From a bacterium (GTDB lineage Bacteria; Verrucomicrobiota; Verrucomicrobiia; Limisphaerales; UBA11358), in the NCBI GenBank assembly GCA_021780375.1, contig JAJXYT010000019.1, positions 1 to 43,362 on the forward strand: a stretch of 43,362 nt of DNA. The letters run 5' to 3'. The notes beneath the pieces are model-generated. The model made no database searches. It was not told the origin of the DNA and was given only the letters and a program-made list of their open reading frames with translations. The translations under genes and the position numbers were made by a program. Shown here one piece after another: positions 8,534-17,297 of this stretch (the first letter of the stretch is position 1; the number at the start of each line of letters is the position of its first letter).

Positions 8534-10285
8534 ATGGGTTTTAACTCAGTAAAAGATTTGGTCGCGGCGGTTGCCGAAACGACTCCCGGACAGTTTGACG
8601 ACTGGCGGAAGGCGTGGCGCGCGGCGACGGACAACGGCTCGACGGAGTCGTTGTTGTCCTTCGTGGCGCGGGAGCGCGGCCTGGCCGAGGATGTTTTTTT
8701 GCAGCGGCTGGCGAACGCGCTCAGCTGGCCGTTTGTGGACTTGCACAAGCATACCATCCCGCCGGAGGCGCGGAACAAACTGTCCACGAAGGTGGCCTTT
8801 CAATATTTCGTACTCCCCACCGCGGTGGCCGACGACGCGCTGCAAGTCGTGGTCAGCGATCCGTTTGATGCCGCGATGATGAACGCCGTGCGCTTTGATG
8901 CGCACAGCCCGGTGCAATTTGCGCTGGCGCCCAAAACGGAAATCGAAAAGGCGCTCAAAAAATACTACGGCGTCGGCGCCGAAACCCTGGACGAGCTGGG
9001 CGAGAGCGAGCCGATGGAACTCGAAATCGCCACCGACAAGGAGATCACCGAGGACGATCAAGAGGCCAGTGTCATCAAATTCGTCAACCAGATTATTTGG
9101 GAAGCCCACAAAGACCGCGCGACGGACATTCATTTTGAACCGGCGGAGGACGAACTGCGGATTCGCTATCGCATTGACGGCATCCTGCATCAGACGCCGA
9201 TGCCGCCGCAACTCAAACGGTTTCAAGCGGCGCTCATTTCGCGCATCAAAGTGATGAGCGGCATGAACATCTCCGAAAAACGCCTGCCGCAGGACGGCCG
9301 GATCAACGTCCGCATCAAGGGCGAGGAAATCGACATCCGCGTTTCGACGGTGCCGACGGTTTATGGTGAAAGCGTTTCACTCCGCCTGCTCACCCGCGGG
9401 AAAATTTTCCTGAGCCTCGACAAGCTCGGTTTCGCGCCGCAGGACGAGGCGATGATTCGCGAAATCATCGTCAAACCGCACGGAATTTTTCTCGTGACCG
9501 GCCCGACCGGTTCGGGCAAATCCACGTCGCTCTACGCGTTTTTGAGCGCCATTAATTCCGTTCACAAACGCATCATTACCATTGAGGAACCGGTTGAATA
9601 CGAACTCAAGGGCATCAATCAAATCGCCGTGCGGCCGGAGATCGGGCTGACGTTTGCGATGGGCCTGCGCCACATTTTGCGCCAGGATCCCAACGTGATC
9701 ATGGTCGGGGAAGTCCGCGATCTGGAGACGGCGGAAATCGCCATTCGCGCGTCGCTGACCGGCCACCTGGTGTTCAGCACGCTGCACACGAACGACGCGC
9801 CGAGCGCGTTCACGCGGTTGATTGACATGGGGATTGAACCCTTCCTGGTGGCGTCGTCGGTGGAAGCGGTCATGGCGCAACGCCTGGTCCGCACCATCTG
9901 CCCGCATTGCAAGACCGAACAAAAGGTGGAACGCGATTACCTGCAGAAAATCGGATTTCCCGAAAGAGAAATTGACACGGCAAAATTCTGGCGCGGCGCC
10001 GGTTGCGAAGATTGCCGGCAACTCGGCTATCAGGGGCGCAAAGGCATTTATGAACTGCTCATCCTGAACGAGGCCATGCGCCCGTTGATTTTGAATCGCG
10101 CTCCCGCTTCCACCATCGCCGCCCGGGCCATCGAACAGGGCATGCGCACCTTGCGCACCGACGGTTGGAACAAGGTAAAGGCCGGTGAGACGACCATCGA
10201 AGAGGTCCTGCGCGTGACCCAGATTGAAGAGCATATGGACGCGCTCATCGGCGACACCAAAACCGAAATGTGGGTCAAGGCGTGA
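8534..10285 (+). CDS. PilB/GspE-type assembly ATPase
   Basis: This 583-residue hexameric ATPase powers type IV pilus or type II pseudopilus extension at the cytoplasmic side of the inner membrane. An N-terminal MshEN-like module (about 1-150) precedes the ATPase core. The core has Walker A GPTGSGKS at about 323-330, the Asp box ITIEEPVEYE, Walker B NVIMVGEVRD and the His box LTGHLVFSTLHTN. A tetracysteine zinc site follows, with CPHC near 456 and CEDC near 491. These features favour extension ATPases over PilT. It opens a plus-strand block with the PilM/N-like, PilO and secretin genes. No platform protein (PilC/GspF) or prepilin peptidase lies in the block. Confidence 0.93.
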   Translation: MGFNSVKDLVAAVAETTPGQFDDWRKAWRAATDNGSTESLLSFVARERGLAEDVFLQRLANALSWPFVDLHKHTIPPEARNKLSTKVAFQYFVLPTAVADDALQVVVSDPFDAAMMNAVRFDAHSPVQFALAPKTEIEKALKKYYGVGAETLDELGESEPMELEIATDKEITEDDQEASVIKFVNQIIWEAHKDRATDIHFEPAEDELRIRYRIDGILHQTPMPPQLKRFQAALISRIKVMSGMNISEKRLPQDGRINVRIKGEEIDIRVSTVPTVYGESVSLRLLTRGKIFLSLDKLGFAPQDEAMIREIIVKPHGIFLVTGPTGSGKSTSLYAFLSAINSVHKRIITIEEPVEYELKGINQIAVRPEIGLTFAMGLRHILRQDPNVIMVGEVRDLETAEIAIRASLTGHLVFSTLHTNDAPSAFTRLIDMGIEPFLVASSVEAVMAQRLVRTICPHCKTEQKVERDYLQKIGFPEREIDTAKFWRGAGCEDCRQLGYQGRKGIYELLILNEAMRPLILNRAPASTIAARAIEQGMRTLRTDGWNKVKAGETTIEEVLRVTQIEEHMDALIGDTKTEMWVKA

Positions 10286-10343
10286 TGAAATACCAAGGCA
10301 CAAGCCGGAATGAAGAAGGCAGGTTCTTCTGCGGTGTTTTGTT

Positions 10344-10371
10344 TTCCGCCTTCCGCCTTCCGCCTGCCGCC
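10344..10371 (+). repeat. Four-unit heptamer array (TTCCGCC)
   Basis: Three exact copies of TTCCGCC (10344-10364) are followed by one copy with a single change (TGCCGCC, 10365-10371) and a decaying fifth (TTCTG). The array lies in the 100-base gap just before the PilM/N-like gene, where a ribosome-binding site would be expected, and no purine-rich site is seen on the plus strand. Three other four-unit heptamer arrays occur in this window (26790-26817, 29271-29298 and 32514-32541). Confidence 0.85.
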
Positions 10372-10385
10372 TTCTGATTTTGAAT

Positions 10386-11771
10386 ATGGCGCGCTGGCAA
10401 AATTGCAACATCCTCCATGTCGGTGCCGACGCGCACCGCCTCTGGCAATTCGAAGCCAAGGGCGACGGCTTCGCGTTCGCTCGCGAGCATGCCGGTGCGC
10501 CGGGCGAAACTTTGCCCTTTAACCTGGTGGCCAAGTCGTGGCGCTCACTGTGGCAGCCCCGGTTGAATGTCGCGTGGCTGCCGCCGGAAAGCGTTTTTCT
10601 GCGCGTCATCGAATTGCCCAGGAGCAACTTCGAGGAAACACTGGCGATGGTGGAATTGCAGCTGGAGAAGTTATCGCCCCTCCCGGTGGCGCAGATTGTC
10701 TGGATGATCCGGGTGTTGCCGCAAACCGCGGCCGATCTGCAAACGGTCATTGTCGTGATCGCCGCCCGCCACGCGGTCGAGGAGTTTCTCGGCAAAATTG
10801 AGGGTCAGGGCTATCTGGCCGACCGGCTCGAAGCGCCCATGCTGGACGAGTTGGAAGCCACGCCCGCGACGGAAGATGGCGCGTGGATTTATCCCGCGGC
10901 GTTCACCGGACAAAACGTTGCCCTGGTGGCGTGGCGGTGCGGGGGCGCGTTGCGGAATTTAAGTTTCGTGGTTTTGCCGGCAACCGGCGACCACGCGCAA
11001 GGTCTGAAGGACCAGTTGGCGCAACTCACCTGGGCCGGTGAATTGGAAGGCTGGCTGACCGGGCCCCCGACCTGGCACCTGGTCGCCGACGGCCTGGTCG
11101 CCAGCGAATGGGAAAGCATCCTGCGTACGGGCCTGGGCGAGCCGGTGCCGGTGACCAAGCCGTTGCCGTTCGTGGAATTGGCCGCGCGCACGGCCCGGCG
11201 TTCAACCCAAAGCGACGCGCGCAGCACCTTGTTGCCGGAAGAATTTTCCACGCGTTATCACCAGCAATTCGTGGATCAATTATGGCTGCGGGGTTTGGTG
11301 GCGGCGGGAGTTTTATATGTGGTCGGCGTGATGATTTATTTCTGCGCGACAACGGTATTGGGGTATCGGGTGAACCAGGTGGCGCAACAGGTGGCGGCGT
11401 TGAACGGCAGTTACACCAATGCGTTGCAGCTCAAGGCGCGTTACGAAGTGCTCCAGCAACGGCAGGATTTGAAATACGCGGCGCTGGATTGCTGGAAGAT
11501 CGTGGCCGAACAGTTGCCCGCCGGCCTGACGCTGCAACGGATGAGTTTTGCCGATGGCCAGCAGTTGTCCCTCAACGGAACCGTGCCGGCGGACCAAATC
11601 ACCCAAATCACCGATCACTTTTATGATGCGGTGCGCAAGGCGGAGGTGGACGGCCAACCCGTGTTTGATGCTTCGGGCAGCGAGGTCCCTTCTTTTCGCC
11701 AGATGGCCAATAATTCGGTGAGCTGGCAATTCTCGCTTAAGCTCAAACACAGGGCGGAGGAGGCGAAGTGA
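10386..11771 (+). CDS. PilM-PilN fusion (GspL-like) assembly protein
   Basis: This 461-residue protein combines two parts of the pilus inner-membrane platform. The first 290 residues resemble a divergent PilM/GspL cytoplasmic actin-like domain, with NILHVGADAHRLW near the start, LPRSNFEETLAMVELQLEKLSPLP and VVIAARHAVEEFL. A membrane span follows at about 300-325 (LVAAGVLYVVGVMIYFCATTV). A coiled stretch and a PilN/GspL-like periplasmic domain close the protein (PAGLTLQRMSFADGQQLSLNGTVPADQ). The order matches GspL or a fused PilM-PilN. A TTG six bases upstream at 10380 is an alternative start; I take the ATG at 10386. The downstream pilO GTG overlaps its TGA by four bases. Confidence 0.75.
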   Translation: MARWQNCNILHVGADAHRLWQFEAKGDGFAFAREHAGAPGETLPFNLVAKSWRSLWQPRLNVAWLPPESVFLRVIELPRSNFEETLAMVELQLEKLSPLPVAQIVWMIRVLPQTAADLQTVIVVIAARHAVEEFLGKIEGQGYLADRLEAPMLDELEATPATEDGAWIYPAAFTGQNVALVAWRCGGALRNLSFVVLPATGDHAQGLKDQLAQLTWAGELEGWLTGPPTWHLVADGLVASEWESILRTGLGEPVPVTKPLPFVELAARTARRSTQSDARSTLLPEEFSTRYHQQFVDQLWLRGLVAAGVLYVVGVMIYFCATTVLGYRVNQVAQQVAALNGSYTNALQLKARYEVLQQRQDLKYAALDCWKIVAEQLPAGLTLQRMSFADGQQLSLNGTVPADQITQITDHFYDAVRKAEVDGQPVFDASGSEVPSFRQMANNSVSWQFSLKLKHRAEEAK

Positions 11772-12337
11772 AAAAGTATTTTGCCCAATTGCGTCCGCTG
11801 GAGCGCCGGCTGGCGGTGGCGGTGCTGGTGGTTTTGTTTCTGGTGTTGAATTACGTTTTCATCTGGCCGCATTTTTCCGACTGGAGCCGTCTGCGGGACA
11901 GTCTGGCAAATGCCCAGGGCAAGCTGGTGCTTTATCGGACGACCATCGCGCAATCGGCCCAGTACGCGGCGCTGGTCAAAAAAATGGAAGGCCTCGGCGG
12001 GAAGGTGGCGCCGGAGGACCAGGCCATTAATTTCATCCGCGTGATCGATTCACAGTCTGCGCGCAGCGGGGTTGGCATTGTCAACATGTCACGGCAAATG
12101 ACCCGGACGAATGAGTTTTTCGTTGAAGTGGCGCAAAGCATCAATGTCACCGCTGGCGACCAGCAACTGGTGGATTTTCTTTATAAGCTCGGCTCCGACG
12201 CTTCCATGATTCGCGTGCACGACCTGGAGTTGCAGCCCGACCCGGCGCACCAGCGTCTTAACGCCAACATCCGGCTGATTGCCAGCTATCAAAAAGCCGC
12301 GGCCAAAAACGTTTTGAAGAACAAACCGAAACACTGA
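11768..12337 (+). CDS. PilO/GspM-like inner-membrane alignment protein
   Basis: This 189-residue protein has a basic cytoplasmic start, one membrane span at about 15-35 (LAVAVLVVLFLVLNYVFIWP), a coiled-coil region and a periplasmic ferredoxin-like domain (FFVEVAQSINVTAGDQQLVDFLYKLG, IRVHDLELQP). That is the standard PilO layout. It starts at a GTG that overlaps the upstream TGA (GTGA), and the secretin ATG comes one base after its own stop, so the three genes are coupled. PilN and PilO normally dimerise and link the cytoplasmic ring to the secretin. There is no separate PilP gene here. Confidence 0.82.
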   Translation: MKKYFAQLRPLERRLAVAVLVVLFLVLNYVFIWPHFSDWSRLRDSLANAQGKLVLYRTTIAQSAQYAALVKKMEGLGGKVAPEDQAINFIRVIDSQSARSGVGIVNMSRQMTRTNEFFVEVAQSINVTAGDQQLVDFLYKLGSDASMIRVHDLELQPDPAHQRLNANIRLIASYQKAAAKNVLKNKPKH

Positions 12338-12338
12338 A

Positions 12339-14633
12339 ATGACTGTGAAAACGACCACGCTTATCCTGCTCGTGCTGTTAACCGGCCTGGGCCTCCGGGC
12401 GCAAATGCCGCCCGGCTCGCGTCCCCTGCCGCAACGCCCCGGCGTGCCGGCCGGCCGTCCCGCCACCCGCCCGGCGCCCGCGCCCGGATTGCCGTCAACG
12501 CCGGCGGCCAGCCAGCCGGCGGCCTCCCCCGTCCCGGCGGCCGCGTCGGAACAAATGGTTCCGGCCGGTGACATCAATTTTCAGGGCGTGGATGTGGATC
12601 AAGTTCTGGACGTTTACGCCCGTTATGTGGGGCGCACCCTTTTGCGGGCGGGTTTGCCCCAGGCGAAGATTGTTCTCTACACGGAGACGCCGCTGACCAA
12701 AGACGAAGTGGTTCAGGCGTTGCAGGGCGTGCTGGCGCTCAACGGCATCGCGCTCATCAACATCGGCGACAAATTCGTGAAAGCCGTGCCGGTGGCCCAG
12801 GCCAGCCAGGAAGGCGGGGCGTTCAACAGCCAGTCCGCCGCCCAACTGCCGGACATCGGCCAATACGTCACGCACATTGTCCACTTGAAATATATCAAGC
12901 CGAGCGAATTGGCCCCCGTCCTGCAACAATTTGGCAAGATTCCGAACGGGGTTTTCCCGATTGACAGCAATGGAATCCTCATCATCCGCGACTACGCCGA
13001 AAACGTCAAACGGATGCTCGAGTTTATCAGCAAGGTGGACGTGATTATGCCGGAGGAATTTGTGTCCGAGGTAATTCCGATCAAATATGCCATGGTGGAC
13101 GACATTGCCAATGCGCTGAACAGCCTGGGCGGTTCCAGTTCGGCCATCGGCAACGCCACCACTCCCAGTTCCCGGGGCGGGGCCTTCGGTGGTGGTGCTG
13201 GCATGGGCACCATGGGCAATCAGTATCAGTCCGGCGGCATCAATCAGCCCGGCAGCCAAATAACGCGGCCATTTGGATCGCCTGCCGGCGGAGCCCCGGG
13301 AGGCAATACGTTCAGCCAGCGATTGCAGTCCATCATTCAGCGCGCCTCGGGCGGCGGCGGGCAGGGTGAAATTCAACTGATGGGGCCGACGAAAATTATC
13401 GCCGACGAACGAAGCAATTCATTGCTGGTCTATGCCACCAAGGAGGACATGAAGACGATCAAGGACATCGTGTCCAAGCTGGACGTGTTGTTGCCCCAGG
13501 TGCTGATCGAATCGATCATCATGGACGTGAACTTGAATAGCGGCTGGAATTTTGGCGTGTCGGTGGCGCAAAACCCGAAGACTTTCTCTCCCACCCAGCC
13601 CATCCAGGGGGCGGGCGGCTATAACAACGGCCAGTCGTTCTTTGATTTTGTGGGCAAAACCCTGGGAACCAACGCCACCAGTTCGGTCTTTGGCAACGAA
13701 TTGGGGAGCGGCTTCAGCTATTTCGGCAATCTCGGTCCGACCTGGAATGTGGCCCTGGCCGCCGCCGCCGCGGACAGTTCGGTTTCCATCATCCAGCGGC
13801 CGCGGATTCAGACTTCCCAGGCCAAGGAAGCCCAATTCTTTGTCGGCAGCACGGTGCCCTACGTCACCAGCGTTTATTACAACAGCGGTATTGGTGGCGG
13901 CCCCAGTTCCTCCTATTCGCAATTGCAAGTGGGCATCTCGCTGGACGTCACCCCGTTCATCAATCCGTATGGCCTGGTGGTCATGGATATCAGCCAGGAA
14001 ATAGACGACCTCAATGGCAGCACGTTTATTCAAGGGGTGGGCAACGTTCCGAATACGGACAAACGCCAGCTTTCCTCCGAGGTCGCCGTCAACGATCGAG
14101 ACACCATCATCCTCGGCGGCTTCATCCGTACGGAAAAGGACAAGAGCAAAAACGGCGTTCCCCTCCTGCAAGACATACCGATCCTGGGCAGTCTCTTCAG
14201 CAGCCGTAACAGCAACCACCAACGCAGTGAATTACTGGTGTTGATGCGCCCGACGATTCTGAAAACCCCGGATAACGCCGCGGCACAGACTGCGGCGGAA
14301 GAACAACGGATGCCCGGAATTTCGGCGGCGATGGCGAGCGACGAGACGGAACAACGCAAGGCCGTGCGGACGGAGCAACGACGGGAACACTTGCATGCGG
14401 CATCGCCGGACACGTCCTACCAACCCGTGCCCCGGGATGGTTCGGTGGATACCAATGCTGTCTCATTACCCGATGCGGACGCGGCGGCGACAAATGCGGC
14501 GCAACCACCGCAAGGGCAACCCCTGCCGGGCAAAGCAGAACCTTCATCTTCGCCATCCGGAATCGGGTTGTTTCAGCCGGTGTCGCCGGAAGGTTATATC
14601 AACACCAATGCGGTGGCGGTTCCGAACCCATAG
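12339..14633 (+). CDS. Secretin (PilQ/GspD family) with a long C-terminal extension
   Basis: This 764-residue outer-membrane channel protein starts with a signal peptide (residues 1-22, ending GLGLRAQ) and a Pro/Ala-rich linker (25-65). N-type domains follow (INFQGVDVDQVLDVYARYVGRTLL, VTHIVHLKYIKPSELAPVLQQFG, EVIPIKYAMVDDIANALNSLGG), with a Gly/Ser-rich loop inside the third. The secretin core runs from about 385 to 625, including VLIESIIMDVNLNSGWNFGV and the closing motif GVPLLQDIPILGSLFSSR. About 135 further residues follow, hydrophilic and Ala/Pro/Thr-rich, with a repeated motif at about 694 and 746 (QPVPRDGSVDTNAVSLP and QPVSPEGYINTNAVAVP). It is last in the pilus block and converges on the AsmA-like gene with only 11 bases between stops. 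Confidence 0.92.
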   Translation: MTVKTTTLILLVLLTGLGLRAQMPPGSRPLPQRPGVPAGRPATRPAPAPGLPSTPAASQPAASPVPAAASEQMVPAGDINFQGVDVDQVLDVYARYVGRTLLRAGLPQAKIVLYTETPLTKDEVVQALQGVLALNGIALINIGDKFVKAVPVAQASQEGGAFNSQSAAQLPDIGQYVTHIVHLKYIKPSELAPVLQQFGKIPNGVFPIDSNGILIIRDYAENVKRMLEFISKVDVIMPEEFVSEVIPIKYAMVDDIANALNSLGGSSSAIGNATTPSSRGGAFGGGAGMGTMGNQYQSGGINQPGSQITRPFGSPAGGAPGGNTFSQRLQSIIQRASGGGGQGEIQLMGPTKIIADERSNSLLVYATKEDMKTIKDIVSKLDVLLPQVLIESIIMDVNLNSGWNFGVSVAQNPKTFSPTQPIQGAGGYNNGQSFFDFVGKTLGTNATSSVFGNELGSGFSYFGNLGPTWNVALAAAAADSSVSIIQRPRIQTSQAKEAQFFVGSTVPYVTSVYYNSGIGGGPSSSYSQLQVGISLDVTPFINPYGLVVMDISQEIDDLNGSTFIQGVGNVPNTDKRQLSSEVAVNDRDTIILGGFIRTEKDKSKNGVPLLQDIPILGSLFSSRNSNHQRSELLVLMRPTILKTPDNAAAQTAAEEQRMPGISAAMASDETEQRKAVRTEQRREHLHAASPDTSYQPVPRDGSVDTNAVSLPDADAAATNAAQPPQGQPLPGKAEPSSSPSGIGLFQPVSPEGYINTNAVAVPNP

Positions 14634-14644
14634 AACTATCCGGT

Positions 14645-17296
14645 TTACCTGAACGGCAGCGGGTTGGCATTGAGGCCGTTGGAGAGGATCTCCTCCAGGC
14701 TGCGAAACGGGTGTAGCGGCATAAGCAGGGCTTTGGGAATATAAACCGGTTCCGTTTGCGGGTGTTGGAGTGTGCCGGTGATTTTATATTCAAACAGTTT
14801 GCTGACCGGCCACAACGCCGTGCTCAGGAGCGGGCCGACCACCCAGGTGTCCCGCAACAGTTGCGCGTTCACGCGGGCGTTCACGTGGTTTCGCAGATCC
14901 ACCGTGCCGGCGTATTGCAACCGCATCATGGTCGATCGGATTTCCAGGTCGTCGGAGAAGATCACCCCGTTGGTCATGCCGAATTGCGCCCTGGCTTCCG
15001 TCGCCCGGCTGCTGCCCAGACCGGGCATGATCGAGTTCAGCACCGGCGATAAAATGCCAAAAACAGGAACATCCCAGATCAATCCATCGTGCAAGTTGGC
15101 CTGTCCGTAGCCGTTCCAGGAACGCCAATCCTCCGAGTTTGCACTCGTCATCACAAACCGTCCGCTCAACACTCCCTCCAGATGGTTGGTGGGTGACGAT
15201 AAATCGGTTGCCAGCAAATGCAAACTTGCGTTTCGGACCTTGGCGGTAAATTCAAAATCCGCACCCTCTCTGGGACGAAAATCAAAGTGCGCAAAGCCGT
15301 TCGCGTCGCCGCCGTAAACGGCCGCCGTCAGATTGGTCAAAATCAGGCTCTCGCCCAGCCAGTGGATTTTTCCAGTGATGCGCGAGGTTTTGAGTCTCAG
15401 CCATTCGAACGGCGCGCCTTCGGCCTCAAACCATAAATCCGCGTCCGCCATGCCGCGTAACGGCGCGTACCCGTTCACCCGCGCCGGGCAGGGCGCCGCA
15501 AACCGGTAGGGGTCCATCACCTCACCCGCCTTCCGGCCGATGGCGCGCGCCACCGCCCGTGGGTCCGCGGTGCTGAAACCATTGGTGAAATAAATCCGCC
15601 ACGAATTAAAATCCACCGCGATGCCGTCGGCACTCATCCCTTGCGCGCCCGTTTGCAGACGCGGCCGGAAAAATTCAAGGGACCGGTTTGTGTAGCCAAA
15701 GCCGCTTTCGACACTGCTGACGGTCTCGCCGCGGATCGTGAAGTTTGTCAGTGCCAGGCGTCCCCGGGCGCCAATACTGTCATTATCATCCAAACGCCCC
15801 CACACGTCCGCCTCCAGCCACAACGGCTGAGTGAGTGTGAAAAGATCCACGGCCTGCTCGGCCTGGTTTGCCGCCAGCAAGGGCCGGAGGGCATACGGGG
15901 CCAGTGCCCCTTGCAAGTGCCAGTGATAATTTTTGGTGATGTCGTTCTCGACGTCGGCAAGGGCGAGCGTGCCTTCGGGGCGGGTTACGGCGAGATGAGG
16001 CAGCCGCCAGATCTGATTGGAATAGGAAAAATTTCCTCGCGCCGAGTCAATGGCTATCCCGCGAAATGCGGCGGTGGTCGCGGCAAATTCGCCGGCCAGC
16101 CGCACCGTCGGTTGTACTTCCCCGCGCCAGTCGGGTTGCCGATTCGTCCACGCCGGCAAAATCAACGAACCCGCGCCCTGCCATGCCGGTGGTTGAGTCC
16201 ACGAAAATTGCGCCAGCCAGTTGCGGGTTTTTTCCGTCAACCACGCGGCGATCGCGTGTGGATCAAAATGCGATGAATTGGTGAACCGGAGCGCGCGCGT
16301 ATCCACATTCAACCGCGCGCTGGCGTCGAGCCGCCCGCCACCTAATTCGGCGGACAAATTGGTCACGGCCAGTTCCGGCGTGCGCCAGAAGCCACCGCAC
16401 CTGATGGTCCGGGCATTCAGTTGCGGCGATTCCAAATGCTCCGCCTGGGCGGTCCATTCGATGCGATACGGTTGAAGATTGGTCCACCAACCCAAAGCTG
16501 GATTGGAGGCGGTCGGCGCTCCGGCGGCGGCCATCAACCTGGCGGCGAGTTGAAGGGCGGCCGCGCGGCCCCAGGGCGTGTCAACGCCGGCGGCGTTGAC
16601 CGTCAGGTGAATCCGGAAGGAACGGGTGTCACGCGCGTCGCCATTGAGGGTCAGACTGAGTTGGGGCTTGCCGATGAAATGAATTTGGCGAAGCGTATCG
16701 GCGAAGGTCTGGCAGCGAATCCGCCAACCGGTGGCATGGGTCGTTGGGCCCTGGAAAATTTCCCAGTGACGAAAGGCCGAGGCGTGGGCGATATCGCCCG
16801 ACAATCGAAGTTTTGCGCCGGCAAAGTCGGCCTGAAAATTATCAAGTGACCAGAGGTCGTTGGTTTGAAACCGCAAATCGGACTGAATCTGGTCGAGCAC
16901 CAGCGCGTTGGTCGGCGAGAGCGGCCAGGTGAATTTGCCCTGGCGCAGCACAAGCCCGTCAACCTGCAATCGGCGATGCAACAGCGCCGGATAATCCAGC
17001 CGCAATTGAACCTGCTGAAGTGAGAGCGTCGGACTTTCGGTTTTCCTGGCGCGACCAATGTGAACATCATCGGCCACCAGGCCGCGGCGGAGACTCAGGC
17101 GCAAGCGGGTGAATTCCAAGGCAACACCCCGGGCGCGCAGCGTTTCGATCAGCGGCCGTTTCACAAAATCCGGCAGACCGATTTGATTGAGCCAGCCAAT
17201 GGCGCAAACCAAAATCAGAACCAGGAAAATGAACAGGCGGCGTAAATGGCGGAAGAGCGTCCGGCACCACCGCCAGCAGCCAGTTTGATCGCGCAT
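14645..17296 (-). CDS. AsmA-like envelope protein
   Basis: This 883-residue protein has a basic N-terminus, one membrane span at about 21-37 (LFIFLVLILVCAIGWL) and a very long periplasmic part made of repeating beta strands, typical of the AsmA/YhdP superfamily. The C-terminal portion (FGILSPVLNSIMPGLGSSRATEARAQFGMTNGVIFSDDLEIRSTMMRLQYAGTVDL, with INAQLL-type strands) matches the AsmA C-terminal pattern. Such proteins are thought to form lipid-conducting bridges across the periplasm. Its ATG follows the stop of the DUF4340 gene by one base, making it the fifth gene of the ABC export operon. The assignment of superfamily is confident; the cargo is unknown. Confidence 0.78.
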   Translation of the reverse strand: MRDQTGCWRWCRTLFRHLRRLFIFLVLILVCAIGWLNQIGLPDFVKRPLIETLRARGVALEFTRLRLSLRRGLVADDVHIGRARKTESPTLSLQQVQLRLDYPALLHRRLQVDGLVLRQGKFTWPLSPTNALVLDQIQSDLRFQTNDLWSLDNFQADFAGAKLRLSGDIAHASAFRHWEIFQGPTTHATGWRIRCQTFADTLRQIHFIGKPQLSLTLNGDARDTRSFRIHLTVNAAGVDTPWGRAAALQLAARLMAAAGAPTASNPALGWWTNLQPYRIEWTAQAEHLESPQLNARTIRCGGFWRTPELAVTNLSAELGGGRLDASARLNVDTRALRFTNSSHFDPHAIAAWLTEKTRNWLAQFSWTQPPAWQGAGSLILPAWTNRQPDWRGEVQPTVRLAGEFAATTAAFRGIAIDSARGNFSYSNQIWRLPHLAVTRPEGTLALADVENDITKNYHWHLQGALAPYALRPLLAANQAEQAVDLFTLTQPLWLEADVWGRLDDNDSIGARGRLALTNFTIRGETVSSVESGFGYTNRSLEFFRPRLQTGAQGMSADGIAVDFNSWRIYFTNGFSTADPRAVARAIGRKAGEVMDPYRFAAPCPARVNGYAPLRGMADADLWFEAEGAPFEWLRLKTSRITGKIHWLGESLILTNLTAAVYGGDANGFAHFDFRPREGADFEFTAKVRNASLHLLATDLSSPTNHLEGVLSGRFVMTSANSEDWRSWNGYGQANLHDGLIWDVPVFGILSPVLNSIMPGLGSSRATEARAQFGMTNGVIFSDDLEIRSTMMRLQYAGTVDLRNHVNARVNAQLLRDTWVVGPLLSTALWPVSKLFEYKITGTLQHPQTEPVYIPKALLMPLHPFRSLEEILSNGLNANPLPFR

Positions 17297-17297
17297 A

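Noticed and set aside
9377-10795. Minus-strand ORF of 472 codons
   Set aside because: It runs antisense to the PilB and PilM/N-like genes, and its composition (His, Arg, Asp-rich) is typical of shadow frames in GC-rich genes.
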